From: Pelodictyon luteolum DSM 273
Lineage (GTDB): Bacteria > Bacteroidota > Chlorobiia > Chlorobiales > Chlorobiaceae
DNA length: 64,000 bases
NCBI RefSeq assembly: GCF_000012485.1
Contig: NC_007512.1
Coordinates: 1,365,001-1,429,000, forward strand
Reading direction: 5' to 3'
Within the stretch, counting starts at the first letter, position 1. Each line of letters starts with the position of its first letter. Below are positions 51,311-60,749 of the stretch, piece by piece. A program made the translations under genes and the position numbers. The notes beneath the pieces were generated by a model that saw only the letters and a program-made list of their open reading frames with translations, was not told the origin of the DNA and did no database searches.

Positions 51311-52093
51311 TCATCTGCATACCCTGACAGAACCCGTCCCTTTGAGCGGTCCTCCCCTGTACAGGAAAAGCGAAACTGCGGCGTTGGTCCGGATCGCCTC
51401 TTTGACCGCTTCGACATTGCCGCGGCATCGCAGGAGGGTCTTCCATGAGCGAAGGTGTTTCTCCTCGTGGAAGTCGGAGTTAGCGATATAGTTAAATTTT
51501 TTCAACCCCACAACATTAAACAGGTCATCACGGTTTGCGACCTCCCATGCGTCGAACATGGTGGCGTATTCTTCATGATTGTTCCAAAGATGCTCGGAAG
51601 GCGCTTCACCCGAGTGGTTCCGGACATACGGGTGGCAGGCAACCGACACGGCCCCCTGCCGGCGGATCTCCCGGAGCAAGGGCTCCACCGGAAGGTCGGG
51701 GCTTATGAATTCCTTTACGTCGAGGGCGAGGATGTGGTATTTCGAGGTGTTGTTGGTAAGCTCAATGCCGGGGATGAGCAGCATGTTCCATCGCTCCCAG
51801 GCAACCCGGGAGGCCTCCCAGAGTTCGTGCAGGTACTCGCTGAACCGTTCGGGTGGCACGCTGCAGTGCGGACCGGGCAGCTGGAAGCTCGCGGTGTCAA
51901 GCACATGGTCGGTAATGGCAATCACGTCGAAGCCGGTGCTGCCGTACAGTTCGACCACATCCTGAAGCGAAAGCTCGCCATCGCTCCAGCGTGTATGGAT
52001 ATGGAAATCACAGTAGAGCCAGTCCATATGGATCGCACAATAAGGGTGGGAAAAGGGGCGCAGAGGGACCGCAGACAAGGTAGGATATTCCAT
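51311..52093 (-). CDS. PHP-domain metal-dependent phosphoesterase
   Basis: From ATG 52093 the protein has 260 residues. The PHP motifs are YCDFHIHTRWSDGELSLQDV (H-x-H and D), VIAITDHVLDTA (DH), PGIELTNN (E), VSVACHPYV (CHP) and the late YIANSDFHEEKHLRSWKTLL (D-x-H). This is a PHP phosphoesterase of the TrpH/RNase AM-like kind. The start is uncertain: ATG 52027 (MDWLYCDFH) would place the motif at the extreme N-terminus, and an upstream GTG at 52135 is also open. A product of nucleic acid or phospholipid chemistry is not decided. Confidence 0.82.
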   Translation of the reverse strand: MEYPTLSAVPLRPFSHPYCAIHMDWLYCDFHIHTRWSDGELSLQDVVELYGSTGFDVIAITDHVLDTASFQLPGPHCSVPPERFSEYLHELWEASRVAWERWNMLLIPGIELTNNTSKYHILALDVKEFISPDLPVEPLLREIRRQGAVSVACHPYVRNHSGEAPSEHLWNNHEEYATMFDAWEVANRDDLFNVVGLKKFNYIANSDFHEEKHLRSWKTLLRCRGNVEAVKEAIRTNAAVSLFLYRGGPLKGTGSVRVCR

Positions 52094-52160
52094 TCCCTGA
52101 ATTCCACCGTTATTGTTAACTTCATGAAAAATCACGCCACACCCTTAAACCTCAAGCCCA

Positions 52161-52820
52161 TTGATTGACAGCGAACGATTCAGGCAAATCAGGAGCATGC
52201 TCCGCCGCCGCCAACCGGACCTGACGGTGGTCATGGACAATGTCAACAAACCCCACAACCTCTCCGCCCTCATCAGGAGCTGCGATGCCGTCGGCATCCA
52301 CGACCTGCACGCCGTTTCGAAACAGCGATCCATCCATACCCGGCAGCATGCCGCAGCGGGCTCAAGCCGCTGGACCCGGCTGCACCTCTGGCATGAGATC
52401 AAGGAGCCCTGCAGTGCTCTCCGCCGGGAGGGCATGCAGCTGCTTGCGGCAACCAACGTTGCGGCAGCCGTTGACTTCAGGGAGATCGATTACACCCTCC
52501 CGACCGCCGTAATCCTCGGTGCGGAATGGGACGGGGTATCGAAGGAGGCCATAGGAGAGGCCGACCGGACGATCATGGTACAGACGCACGGGATGGTGGA
52601 GTCGCTGAACGTCTCGGTGGCAGCTGCAGTGATCCTCTTCGAAGCAGAACGACAGCGTAGCCTGAATGGAATGTACAGGGAACTCCGGATGGAAGAGGAA
52701 CAATACCGGAGGCTGCTCTTCGAGCTATCCTACCCCCGCCTTGCCGAGCAGCTCACCCTAAAAAAGCTCCCCTACCCCGCACTTGATGAGGACGGCGGCA
52801 TATTCCCCTTGGAGATGTAG
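52161..52820 (+). CDS. trmH: tRNA (Gm18) 2'-O-methyltransferase
   Basis: This 219-residue SPOUT enzyme closely follows E. coli TrmH: RFRQIRSMLRRRQPDLTVVM, NVNKPHNLSALIRSCDAVGI, AVDFREIDYTLPTAVILGAE, MVQTHGMVESLNVSVAAAVI and YPRLAEQLTLKKLPYPALDE. The knot residues (GAEWDGVS, MVESLNVSVA) are intact. The only start matching the family N-terminus is the TTG at 52161; the next ATG (52197) would lose 12 conserved residues. It overlaps the convergent hypothetical gene by 49 bp. Confidence 0.9.
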   Translation: MIDSERFRQIRSMLRRRQPDLTVVMDNVNKPHNLSALIRSCDAVGIHDLHAVSKQRSIHTRQHAAAGSSRWTRLHLWHEIKEPCSALRREGMQLLAATNVAAAVDFREIDYTLPTAVILGAEWDGVSKEAIGEADRTIMVQTHGMVESLNVSVAAAVILFEAERQRSLNGMYRELRMEEEQYRRLLFELSYPRLAEQLTLKKLPYPALDEDGGIFPLEM

Positions 52821-53131
52821 CAGGTAAACCGGCCCTCGCCCTCCCTGCCTTCGATATGGCGGTGAAGAAGCCAGAGCAGATGGTCTATTTCATCAAGAAG
52901 CCGGGAGTGGTTGAACGCAAGGGCGACGAGGAACATCGGGAACGAGATGTGCTCACGGCGGAGCTTGCGGAGTACGTTGCCCATCGCACGGGCCATCACA
53001 GGAAAACCGGGTGACTGTTCGGGTATTATCGACGGAGCATCGGGAGGCAGGGGCGCGTAATCGCAACTGAAACAGAAATCCTCGTTCCCGTCCCATTCGA
53101 TGACGATACGGTATGGTTTTGGCGCACTCAT
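52772..53131 (-). CDS. Conserved-looking hypothetical protein
   Basis: From ATG 53131 the product has 119 residues and no recognised family. It starts MSAPKPYRIVIEWDGNEDFC, then FSCDYAPLPPDAPSIIPEQS, and a helical middle with VMARAMGNVLRKLRREHISF and LDEIDHLLWLLHRHIEGREG. The frame is free of membrane spans. Start with CAT at 53129-53131 is inside a longer open frame by two codons. The 3' end overlaps trmH by 49 bp convergently. Coding is supported by amino-acid pattern (no unusual runs) rather than by homology. Confidence 0.5.
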   Translation of the reverse strand: MSAPKPYRIVIEWDGNEDFCFSCDYAPLPPDAPSIIPEQSPGFPVMARAMGNVLRKLRREHISFPMFLVALAFNHSRLLDEIDHLLWLLHRHIEGREGEGRFTCYISKGNMPPSSSSAG

Positions 53132-53214
53132 ACACAAGCGGTTTTAGCGCTATATAACCAATTCACGGAACGCGGCACAGCCAGCTTTGTTAAGGCTCTG
53201 CAAAAAAAAGAAGC

Positions 53215-53439
53215 CTAAGGCTCCATTTTCAATGAAGGCGGGATGCTGGCGCGCAGCTTCAGGAGCTGCTCGAGGATCGCCTGCAGGTCTTCGGTAATGG
53301 CGCCAAGCAGTTCGGTAAATTCCGTCCTCTCACGCACACTCATTGCAGCGATCTTCTGTTCCTTCAGGAGCAGTTCGGTGACGGCGGCATCAAGCGCCGT
53401 GCAGGAATCGGTAAGTTTCCTGACAATTCCCTTCTTCAT
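53215..53439 (-). CDS. Small helical hypothetical protein
   Basis: From ATG 53439 the product is 74 residues: MKKGIVRKLTDSCTALDAAV, TELLLKEQKIAAMSVRERTE and FTELLGAITEDLQAILEQLL, with a heptad-like pattern of leucines. It should be mostly helical, perhaps an oligomeric coiled coil. No family or good ribosome binding site was recognised. The frame is open to 53487 with a GTG/ATG choice upstream. Confidence 0.45.
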   Translation of the reverse strand: MKKGIVRKLTDSCTALDAAVTELLLKEQKIAAMSVRERTEFTELLGAITEDLQAILEQLLKLRASIPPSLKMEP

Positions 53440-53682
53440 GGTGAACGTCACAGCGGGGAGCGTTGTTTGAATGCACAGGCTGAGCAATAACTTCTTGCAA
53501 GAACCATACCACCGCCCATATCACGCCGGATACCCTGCATAGAGCCCTTTACAGAAAAAAACTTTTCCGGTTGCGGTACAACTGTCTCAAAACAGGCCGG
53601 CATTGCACCCGGCGGGCATTTAGCGTATATTTATCAACACCATCACGTGCCGGTGACACGGCACAAACAAAGATCAGCTGCA
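53440..53682. other. Spacer upstream of the NtrC-type regulator
   Basis: This 243-bp divergent spacer contains no recognised gene. It becomes AT-rich near 53610-53650 (TTTAGCGTATATTTATCAAC), consistent with a promoter for the regulator. No GG-N10-GC sigma-54 promoter was identified. Confidence 0.35.
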
Positions 53683-55143
53683 ATGGCGCTACAAAAGCAA
53701 CCTAAAACCGTCCTTGTTGCCGACGACAGTTCGGTCATCAGGACCCTGATGCAGCATCTCCTGAAAAAGCTCGGCTACCGGGCAATCACGGCAGAGAACG
53801 GCACCAGCTGCATCAGAACTCTTGAAGAGGAGCCCGTCGATGTGCTCCTGCTTGACTTGAACATGCCCGAAAAGGACGGAATGGAGGTGCTTTCCTGGGT
53901 TCGGGAACAGGGGATGACACTGCCGGTGATCATCATCACCGCTCTTGAGGACGTGAGTCAGGCAGTGCAGTGCATGAAAATGGGGGCATATGAATACCTG
54001 ACGAAGCCAGTGGAAAACGAACGGCTTGAAATCATCCTCCGCAATGCCCTCTCGGAATCATGCCTCAAAGAAAAGGTTGCCGTTCTTGAAAAGGAGCTCA
54101 TAGCCAAGGACCTCTTCCGTGAGATCCGCGGAAACAGCCCTGCACTCCGCCGCTCTATCGACCAGGCGATGCAGGTGATGGAAACAGACATGAACGTACT
54201 TCTGAACGGCGAAAGCGGCACCGGCAAGGAACTGTTCGCCAAGGCCATCCACCACGGAAGCAGGCGCAAAGGCGGACCGTTCGTCACCATCAACTGCGCG
54301 GCGATTTCGAGCGAACTGGCCGAAAGCCTGCTGTTCGGGCATACGAAGGGGGCCTTCACCGGCGCAACCGCCGATCATGCCGGGTACTTCGAACAGGCTG
54401 ACGGCGGCACCATCTTCCTTGATGAGATCGGAGACATGAGCCTCGATATCCAGGCCAAGGTCCTGCGTGCGCTCCAGGAAAAAAAGATCCGGCGGGTTGG
54501 AGAAAAGAAGGAGCGGGCGGTCGACTTCCGGCTGGTGTCAGCCACCCACCGGGATTTCTCACAATCCATCACCGACAAGAGCTTCCGTGCTGATCTCTAC
54601 TACCGGCTGGAAGAGTACCCGCTCTATATTCCTCCGCTCAGGGAACGGCAGGAGGACATCATACCGCTCGCCGAACATTTCCTTCAGGAATTCTGTAAGG
54701 CCAACGGCCTCGACACTCCGGTCATTGCTCCCGAAGCCCTTCTTTCGCTGCAGTCGCACCCCTGGCCGGGCAACGTCCGCGAACTGCAGAACATCATCCG
54801 CCGCGCTGTACTGACTGCCGGAGAGGGCAGGATTGCATCCTTCATGCCGCAGGGATCGCAACAGAAGAGCACACCGCAACCCTCATCCCTGCCGATCTCT
54901 GTTCCGGCAGAGACCACCCCGACATCCGCACCGGTAAAGCCGGAGAGGGGAACTGAAAATCAGGCGATTCTCAAAGACATCGAGCTGCAGGCCATCGTCG
55001 ACACCTACCGGGAGTGCGGCGGCAACCAGAGCAGGACCGCCGAACTTCTCGGCATCAGCCGTTCCACCCTCATCAGGAAAATGAAGCGCCACGGACTCAC
55101 AAGGAGTGTTTCCATCGCACCGGCTGACAGGAAAAGTGATTGA
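53683..55143 (+). CDS. NtrC-family sigma-54-dependent response regulator
   Basis: From ATG 53683 the protein has 486 residues. The receiver (about 8-125) has VLVADDSSVIRTL, the acceptor Asp in VLLLDLNMPEKDGMEVLSW and Lys in EYLTKPVENERLE. The AAA+ domain (about 150-375) shows LLNGESGTGKELFAKAIHHG (Walker A), LLFGHTKGAFTGATADHAG (the GAFTGA loop that contacts sigma-54), GGTIFLDEIGDMSLDIQAKV (Walker B) and HPWPGNVRELQNIIRRAV. The C-terminal Fis-type helix-turn-helix is CGGNQSRTAELLGISRSTLI. All functions are intact. No cognate kinase lies next to it. The stop overlaps the start of the Nudix gene. Confidence 0.93.
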   Translation: MALQKQPKTVLVADDSSVIRTLMQHLLKKLGYRAITAENGTSCIRTLEEEPVDVLLLDLNMPEKDGMEVLSWVREQGMTLPVIIITALEDVSQAVQCMKMGAYEYLTKPVENERLEIILRNALSESCLKEKVAVLEKELIAKDLFREIRGNSPALRRSIDQAMQVMETDMNVLLNGESGTGKELFAKAIHHGSRRKGGPFVTINCAAISSELAESLLFGHTKGAFTGATADHAGYFEQADGGTIFLDEIGDMSLDIQAKVLRALQEKKIRRVGEKKERAVDFRLVSATHRDFSQSITDKSFRADLYYRLEEYPLYIPPLRERQEDIIPLAEHFLQEFCKANGLDTPVIAPEALLSLQSHPWPGNVRELQNIIRRAVLTAGEGRIASFMPQGSQQKSTPQPSSLPISVPAETTPTSAPVKPERGTENQAILKDIELQAIVDTYRECGGNQSRTAELLGISRSTLIRKMKRHGLTRSVSIAPADRKSD

Positions 55144-55667
55144 TGCAGCGCTTAAGAGAGGCAGTGACACAGGCAGTGACACATGAAATGACCGGAAGCG
55201 TAAGCATGGAGGCCGGAAGGCATGAGGGAGCGAGCATCATCATCCATGATGGCCGCGGCTCTGTCCTGCTGTTTTTACGCGACAATATACCCGCCATACC
55301 CTACCCCGGCATGTGGGACCTTCCCGGCGGACATATCGAACCGGGAGAGACCCCATACGAATGCATCGTAAGGGAAATGCTGGAGGAGATAGAAACGGAC
55401 GTCAGGGAGTGCGGACTCTTCAGGGCCTACCCTTTCAGCGACCGGAAGGAACATGTCTTTGTGATCCAGCGAGAACTGAGGGTCCGGGAAACTGTGCTGC
55501 ACGAAGGCCAGATGCTCCGCTGGTTCACGAAAAGAGAAACGGAGGAGACCGCACTTGCGTACGGGTTCAACCGTGTGCTCAGAGAGTGGTTCGAAGAGTT
55601 CAGCGGATCGTTTCCAGATACCGCTCAGCGTCCACAGCAGCCATGCACCCCGTTCCGACCGCGGTAA
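55143..55667 (+). CDS. Nudix hydrolase
   Basis: This 174-residue protein has the Nudix box GHIEPGETPYECIVREMLEE, with E-R-E-x2-E-E-x-E intact, following PYPGMWDLPG. It begins at an ATG overlapping the regulator's TGA; a TTG three bases earlier is also in frame. The first 30 residues (MQRLREAVTQAVTHEMTGSV) are a helical leader outside the core. Substrates of such proteins are nucleoside-diphosphate derivatives, and a specific one cannot be named. The last 68 bp overlap trxB convergently. Confidence 0.8.
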   Translation: MQRLREAVTQAVTHEMTGSVSMEAGRHEGASIIIHDGRGSVLLFLRDNIPAIPYPGMWDLPGGHIEPGETPYECIVREMLEEIETDVRECGLFRAYPFSDRKEHVFVIQRELRVRETVLHEGQMLRWFTKRETEETALAYGFNRVLREWFEEFSGSFPDTAQRPQQPCTPFRPR

Positions 55668-56535
55668 CGGCCTGGCGGTAGATGAAGTCCTGTACATCGC
55701 CGCAGGCGAATACGCCCTGAACGCTTGTTTCAGTGGAAGATTTCTTCGTTAGGATGTAGCCATAGTCGTCGATATCGAGCTGGCCCTCGAACATTTTCGC
55801 ATTGGGCGCATGGCCGATAGCCATGAATACCCCATCGCATGCATGCTCTTCAAGCTCCCCGGTTTTCACGTTCTTCAGCCTGATGCCGGTTACCTTCTGT
55901 CCGTCACCCAGAATCTCGTCGACAACAACGTTCAGCATGGTGTCGATTTTCGGGTTCTTGCTGGCACGCAGGCTCATGATCTTCGATGCACGGAACTCTT
56001 CACGCCGGTGCACGAGCACAACCCTCGAAGCGAACTTGGTGAGATAGAGCGCCTCTTCCATCGCAGTATCTCCTCCGCCGATCACGAACACCGTGCTGTC
56101 ACGGAAAAAGAAACCGTCACAGGTGGCGCAGGCCGAGACCCCGCGTCCTCGGTAGCGGTCTTCCGACTCAATGCCGAGCCATTTGGCGTTGGCACCGGTG
56201 GCGATGATGAGGGCGCGTGTCAGAATCTCGCTGCCGTCCTCAAGGGTAAGCGAAAATGGACGACGGGAAAGGTCGGCTTCCGTCACGCTGCCGAACTTGA
56301 ATTCCGCATTGAACTTCGTCGCCTGATCGCGCATCCGCTGCATCAGTTCGGGTCCCTGGATCCCCTCGGGGAACCCGGGAAAGTTCTCGATTTCCGAGGT
56401 GATCATCAGCTGGCCGCCGGGCTGGTACCCATCGATGACGAGGGGCTTGAGGTTCGCTCTGCCGGTGTATATGGCTGCGGTATAGCCGGCAGGACCGGTA
56501 CCGATGATGACGATATCACGGACGTCTCCTTCCAT
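55600..56535 (-). CDS. trxB: Thioredoxin reductase
   Basis: This 311-residue flavoenzyme transfers electrons from NADPH to thioredoxin. It begins MEGDVRDIVIIGTGPAGYTA with the FAD-binding GxGxxG, has GGQLMITSEIENFPGFPEGI, the redox-active CATC in GVSACATCDGFFFRD, the NADPH-binding VIGGGDTAMEEAL and the late FACGDVQDFIYRQAVTAVGT. ATG 56535 was selected over the longer frame, which reaches into the intergenic region. trxA lies just upstream on the same strand, with the two starts 430 bp apart, so both are probably controlled together. Some green sulfur bacterial homologues act as ferredoxin:NADP oxidoreductases, but the CATC motif points to a true disulfide reductase. Confidence 0.93.
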   Translation of the reverse strand: MEGDVRDIVIIGTGPAGYTAAIYTGRANLKPLVIDGYQPGGQLMITSEIENFPGFPEGIQGPELMQRMRDQATKFNAEFKFGSVTEADLSRRPFSLTLEDGSEILTRALIIATGANAKWLGIESEDRYRGRGVSACATCDGFFFRDSTVFVIGGGDTAMEEALYLTKFASRVVLVHRREEFRASKIMSLRASKNPKIDTMLNVVVDEILGDGQKVTGIRLKNVKTGELEEHACDGVFMAIGHAPNAKMFEGQLDIDDYGYILTKKSSTETSVQGVFACGDVQDFIYRQAVTAVGTGCMAAVDAERYLETIR

Positions 56536-56635
56536 GGCGCATTCGGATGTTGATGGTTCGAAAAAAGTGAGGTACGGGGAAAAAAGGCAGCGCCCCGGCA
56601 CGTCATGCCGGGGCATGTTCGCTGCACTGGAGAAA

Positions 56636-56965
56636 TCAGCCGATATGCTCGTCGATTTTCTTTGCGATCATGTTCTTCGGCATGGCGCCAACCATCTGGT
56701 CGACAACCTGGCCGTTCTTGAACACCAGCATGGTCGGGATGCTGCGGATGCCGTACTGGGCAGCCGTATTGGGGTTATCATCGACATTGACCTTGGCAAT
56801 GACAGCCTTGCCTTCGTAGTCGCCTGCAAGCTCTTCGATGACAGGTCCGAGCATCATGCAGGGTCCGCACCATGCAGCCCAGAAGTCAACGAGTGCAACC
56901 TTGCCCGACTCGAGGACTTCAGCCTTGAAGTTCTGGTCGGTAGCCACGAGATATTTTCCGCTCAT
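56636..56965 (-). CDS. trxA: Thioredoxin
   Basis: This 109-residue cytoplasmic thioredoxin has the active site FWAAWCGPCMMLGPVIEELA and the cis-proline loop YGIRSIPTMLVFKNGQ. It starts MSGKYLVATDQNFKAEVLES, the usual N-terminal strand. Length and motif are standard. trxB follows 100 bp downstream on the same strand, so this is a thioredoxin/thioredoxin reductase pair. Confidence 0.95.
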   Translation of the reverse strand: MSGKYLVATDQNFKAEVLESGKVALVDFWAAWCGPCMMLGPVIEELAGDYEGKAVIAKVNVDDNPNTAAQYGIRSIPTMLVFKNGQVVDQMVGAMPKNMIAKKIDEHIG

Positions 56966-57048
56966 TTAAGGTATCCGATTAAATTGTTTAACAAGTAAAA
57001 CTCCATATAAATACATCTCGACGAATGAGGAAAGTAACAAAAAAACAG

Positions 57049-60000
57049 CTACCCCGCAATTTTGACATTGTCCGGTCCCAGAATTTCCTCAAGCTGCAGG
57101 AGGGCATCCTCGTCGGCATCGAAGGGTGAACTGCGGGCAAACACATTGAGGGTTTCGATGGACTCGCCTGCCTGCACCCTGACCTCAAAGTCAACCGGCG
57201 TATCGCCCCGGTGCCGATCGAACACCTGCTTGACCTTCCGGAGGCGTTCAAGCTGCGTATCCTCGTCTGCATCGACCTTGAGCACGATTTTGCGGATCAG
57301 GGTTTTACGGACCTTCTCTACCGGCAGGACCTCCCGGACGAGCAGTTTCAGCATTCCCCCGCTCACTTCAGCCTCTGCGACAAGCATCACGACCCCGTCC
57401 GGCTTGAGCAGGTGGGCGTACTGTTCGTAGACGCTGGCGAAGACCGTAAAGTCCGCCTTGCCGGTAAAGTCCTCTATAGAGCCGAACAGCATCTGCTTGC
57501 CCTTGCGGTCGCAGTAGGGTTTGGTAGAGACGACGAGACCGATGACGCGGTACTGGCGGGAAAGGGTGATTTCGCGCATGTGGAGCTGAAGCGAAGAGAA
57601 CGCAGCCCAGTCGCGGCGCCACGGGGAGAGCGGATGGCGGCTCAGGTAGAACCCTACCAGCTTTTTTTCGTGCATCAGCTTCTCAGGTTCCGGCATCTCC
57701 GCGGCAGGCTCCATGTCGGGATAGTGGGCATCCTCTTCCACCGTGCCCTCTTCGACGCTGAAGAAACCGCATTGGCCTAGGGTGACGGCCCGGTTTTCAA
57801 TCTGGCCGAACTTGATGGCTTTGTCGATGTTTGCAAGCAGGCGGGCCCGGTGCGGATCGATTTCGTCGAACGCGCCACAGAGAATGAGGCACTCGAGCGC
57901 CTTACGGTTCATTACCCGCTGATCGACCGAAGCGGTCAAGTCGAACAGGTTCAGATAGTCCCGTTTTCGGCGAAGCCGGGCTGTAATAATGGCCCTTGCC
58001 GCACCGCCGACCTGTTTGATGGCGCTGAGCCCCACACGGATGGCCGGCGGGCCGGTCGAGTCGTCGACGGAAAAGAGTGCGTCGCTTTTGTTGATGGACG
58101 GCGGAAGAATCGAAATCCCGAAACTCTTGGCCTCGTCAGTGAGATGCTTCATCCGCTCGGTGTCGCCGATCTCGCTGTTGAGGATGGCAGTCATGAACTC
58201 GATGGTATAGTGCGCCTTCAGCCATCCCGTCCAGTATGCAAGAACCCCGTATGCCGCAGAATGGCTCTTGTTGAAGCCGTACCCGGCAAACTCCGCCATC
58301 AGCTCGAAAACCCGGGTCGCCAGGGAGTCATGCACCCCCTGCTCCACGCCGCCCTTGACGAAGTCCGCCTTGAACTTCTCCATGATCTCGGGCTTTTTCT
58401 TGCCCATCGCCTTGCGGAGATTGTCGGCCTTAGCCATCGAAAACCCGCCCATCACCTGCGAAATCTGCATGACCTGCTCCTGATAGACGATAACCCCGTA
58501 AGTCTCCTTCAGGATGGTTTCCAGCATGGGGTGCATATAGTCGATGGTCTCGCGGCCGTGCTTGCGGTCTACGAACAGGTCGACGGCATTGCGTTTTTCA
58601 TCGATGCGTGCATTCAGCGCCCCGGGACGGTAGAGGGCGCTCATGGCGATGATGTCTCCGATCTGGGTCGGCTGGAGGCGGGTCATGTAACTCTGCATCC
58701 CTGATGACTCGAACTGGAAGATTCCAGCCATCTTCCCCTCCTGGAAAATCTTGAAGGTCTTCCGGTCGTTCATCGGCACCTCTTCAAGCTCGATGTCCAC
58801 CCCGTGGCGTTTTTTGATGAGCCGGAGGGTTTCGTCGATGACAGCCAGGGTCACCAGGCCGAGATAGTCGATCTTCAGAAGCCCTGCCGTTTCGATCCAG
58901 TTCTTGTCGAACTGGGTGACCACCTGCTTCTCCCCCGCCCCGTCCGCGCTTTTCGGTTTGCCGGCTGCAGGCTCGTCAAGATCGATTTCATCGGCGTACT
59001 GGCGCTCCTCTGTCTCGATCTTGTTGGAGACATAGAGCGGGACCTGCTCCTCGAGAGGTCCTTCGGTAATGACGACCGCGCCTGCGTGCATGGAAACGTT
59101 TCGTGCCCGCCCTTCGAGCGCCCGGGCATAGTCCATGAGCTCGCGGATCTCGGGTGTGCTGTCGGCGTACTCCCTAAGCTCCTTGACCTCGAGCAGCGCC
59201 TTTTCAAGGGTGGTGCCGGGCCTTGAGGGCACCAGCTTGGCCAGCCGGTCCGCAACCGAAAGCGGCACCTCGAGCACCCGTGCAGCATCGCGGATTGCCG
59301 CCTTGGCGCCGAGGGTGCCGACGGCCACCACCTTGGCCACGCTTTCGGGGCCATATTTCTCTACGGTGTACTCAAGCACCTTCTGCTTGCCGACCGGCGT
59401 GAAGTCTATGTCGATATCGGGCATCGAAAGACGCTCGGGATTCAGGAACCGCTCAAAGAGCAGTTTGTACTTCAGGGGGTCGATGCGGGTGATGCCGGTA
59501 AGGTATGCGACGATGCTTCCGGCCGCCGATCCCCTGCCGGGGCCAACGGAATAGCCCATCTTCCGGGACGCCTGGATGAGGTCGCTGACAATGAGGAAGT
59601 AGGAGCTGAACCCCATCTTTTCTATGACGCCGAGCTCCAGCTCGATGCGTTCCTTAACGTCCTCGGGTGTAATGCCGTCCTCCGGGTTGTCGCCGTACTT
59701 TTCACGGGCACCCTCCCATGTCAGGTGGCGGAGGTAGGCCGCCTCGTCCGGGAACGCTTCGGGAACAGGAAAATGCGGGAGGATCGGATCCTTCTCTGAA
59801 AATGCGTAGGTGCAGGCCTCTGCGATCCGGAGGGTGGCGGAGAGCTCGCCGTACCGGTCGTCGAAGAGCAGCCCCATTTCTTCGGGAGATTTCAGGTAGT
59901 ACTCCTTGCCGGGAAGGGCAAGCAGGTTCTGGCTCGATAGTTTCTCCTTCGTCCGGTTTGCCACCATCGCCCGGTAGCACCCGGCGTCACGCCGCTCAAG

Positions 60001-60615
60001 GTAGTGGACGTTGTTCGTCGCCACCAGCGGGATCGAGAGTTTTTCACCAAGCGCCACGGTCGCGGCATTCAGCTCGTCATCATAATGGGTGCTGTGCCGC
60101 TGCAGTTCAAGATGGAACCGGTTGCCGAACACCTCGCGGTAATACGCTGCCTGCGACTCGGCCTCTCCGGCGGCTCCTGAAAGGAGGGCCCTGCCGATAC
60201 GGCCGGAACTATAGGCGGAAAGACAGAAAAGGCCGTCATGGTAGGTTTCAAGCAGTTTCGGATCGACATGCGGCATGCCGTTGTGGAAACCGTCCTTTGA
60301 TGCCCTTGAGAGCAGGACACAGAGGTTCCGGTACCCTGTTTCATTCTGGACGAGAAGGACGAGCGAGGGCGCCTGGGCCTGTTTCTGCTGGTGCTCTTCG
60401 CCCTCAAGCAGCAGGAGTTCGCTGCCGATGATGAGCCGTACCCCGGCACCTGCGGCATCGCTGAACAGCTCCGGCATATTGAAGATGGCGCAGTAATCGG
60501 TCACTGCGACACTCTTCATTCCGAGTGATGCCGCCTTGGTGAACAGTTCGCCCGGAAATATCGGGCTGCTCTGCATCGAATAGTGCGTATGGGCGTGAAG
60601 GTGGACGAAATCCAT
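57049..60615 (-). CDS. dnaE: DNA polymerase III alpha subunit
   Basis: This 1188-residue C-family polymerase is the replicative polymerase catalytic subunit. It starts MDFVHLHAHTHYSMQSSPIF (PHP domain). The catalytic aspartates lie in LSMPDIDIDFTPVGKQKVLE (about 400), after GPGRGSAAGSIVAYLTGITR, and the fingers/thumb show KAALRD-like VGTLGAKAAIRDAARVLEVP. A helix-hairpin-helix region and the OB domain (YRVIGLVVSTKPYCDRKGKQ) follow. The start at 60615 puts the PHP motif at the N-terminus as in DnaE1. Length fits DnaE1, not error-prone DnaE2. It is preceded by 134 bp and a GT4 gene on the same strand. Confidence 0.95.
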   Translation of the reverse strand: MDFVHLHAHTHYSMQSSPIFPGELFTKAASLGMKSVAVTDYCAIFNMPELFSDAAGAGVRLIIGSELLLLEGEEHQQKQAQAPSLVLLVQNETGYRNLCVLLSRASKDGFHNGMPHVDPKLLETYHDGLFCLSAYSSGRIGRALLSGAAGEAESQAAYYREVFGNRFHLELQRHSTHYDDELNAATVALGEKLSIPLVATNNVHYLERRDAGCYRAMVANRTKEKLSSQNLLALPGKEYYLKSPEEMGLLFDDRYGELSATLRIAEACTYAFSEKDPILPHFPVPEAFPDEAAYLRHLTWEGAREKYGDNPEDGITPEDVKERIELELGVIEKMGFSSYFLIVSDLIQASRKMGYSVGPGRGSAAGSIVAYLTGITRIDPLKYKLLFERFLNPERLSMPDIDIDFTPVGKQKVLEYTVEKYGPESVAKVVAVGTLGAKAAIRDAARVLEVPLSVADRLAKLVPSRPGTTLEKALLEVKELREYADSTPEIRELMDYARALEGRARNVSMHAGAVVITEGPLEEQVPLYVSNKIETEERQYADEIDLDEPAAGKPKSADGAGEKQVVTQFDKNWIETAGLLKIDYLGLVTLAVIDETLRLIKKRHGVDIELEEVPMNDRKTFKIFQEGKMAGIFQFESSGMQSYMTRLQPTQIGDIIAMSALYRPGALNARIDEKRNAVDLFVDRKHGRETIDYMHPMLETILKETYGVIVYQEQVMQISQVMGGFSMAKADNLRKAMGKKKPEIMEKFKADFVKGGVEQGVHDSLATRVFELMAEFAGYGFNKSHSAAYGVLAYWTGWLKAHYTIEFMTAILNSEIGDTERMKHLTDEAKSFGISILPPSINKSDALFSVDDSTGPPAIRVGLSAIKQVGGAARAIITARLRRKRDYLNLFDLTASVDQRVMNRKALECLILCGAFDEIDPHRARLLANIDKAIKFGQIENRAVTLGQCGFFSVEEGTVEEDAHYPDMEPAAEMPEPEKLMHEKKLVGFYLSRHPLSPWRRDWAAFSSLQLHMREITLSRQYRVIGLVVSTKPYCDRKGKQMLFGSIEDFTGKADFTVFASVYEQYAHLLKPDGVVMLVAEAEVSGGMLKLLVREVLPVEKVRKTLIRKIVLKVDADEDTQLERLRKVKQVFDRHRGDTPVDFEVRVQAGESIETLNVFARSSPFDADEDALLQLEEILGPDNVKIAG

Positions 60616-60749
60616 AGGTGCCGTGCTCTCCTGGGGTATGAAAAGGGATGGAGTAATATGTGCATTGCAAGGCAAACATGCACTATCCGGCGTCATGAAA
60701 AATCAGACCATAAGCCCCCCTCTCATCCCTTTCGGGGGCATCAGCACGT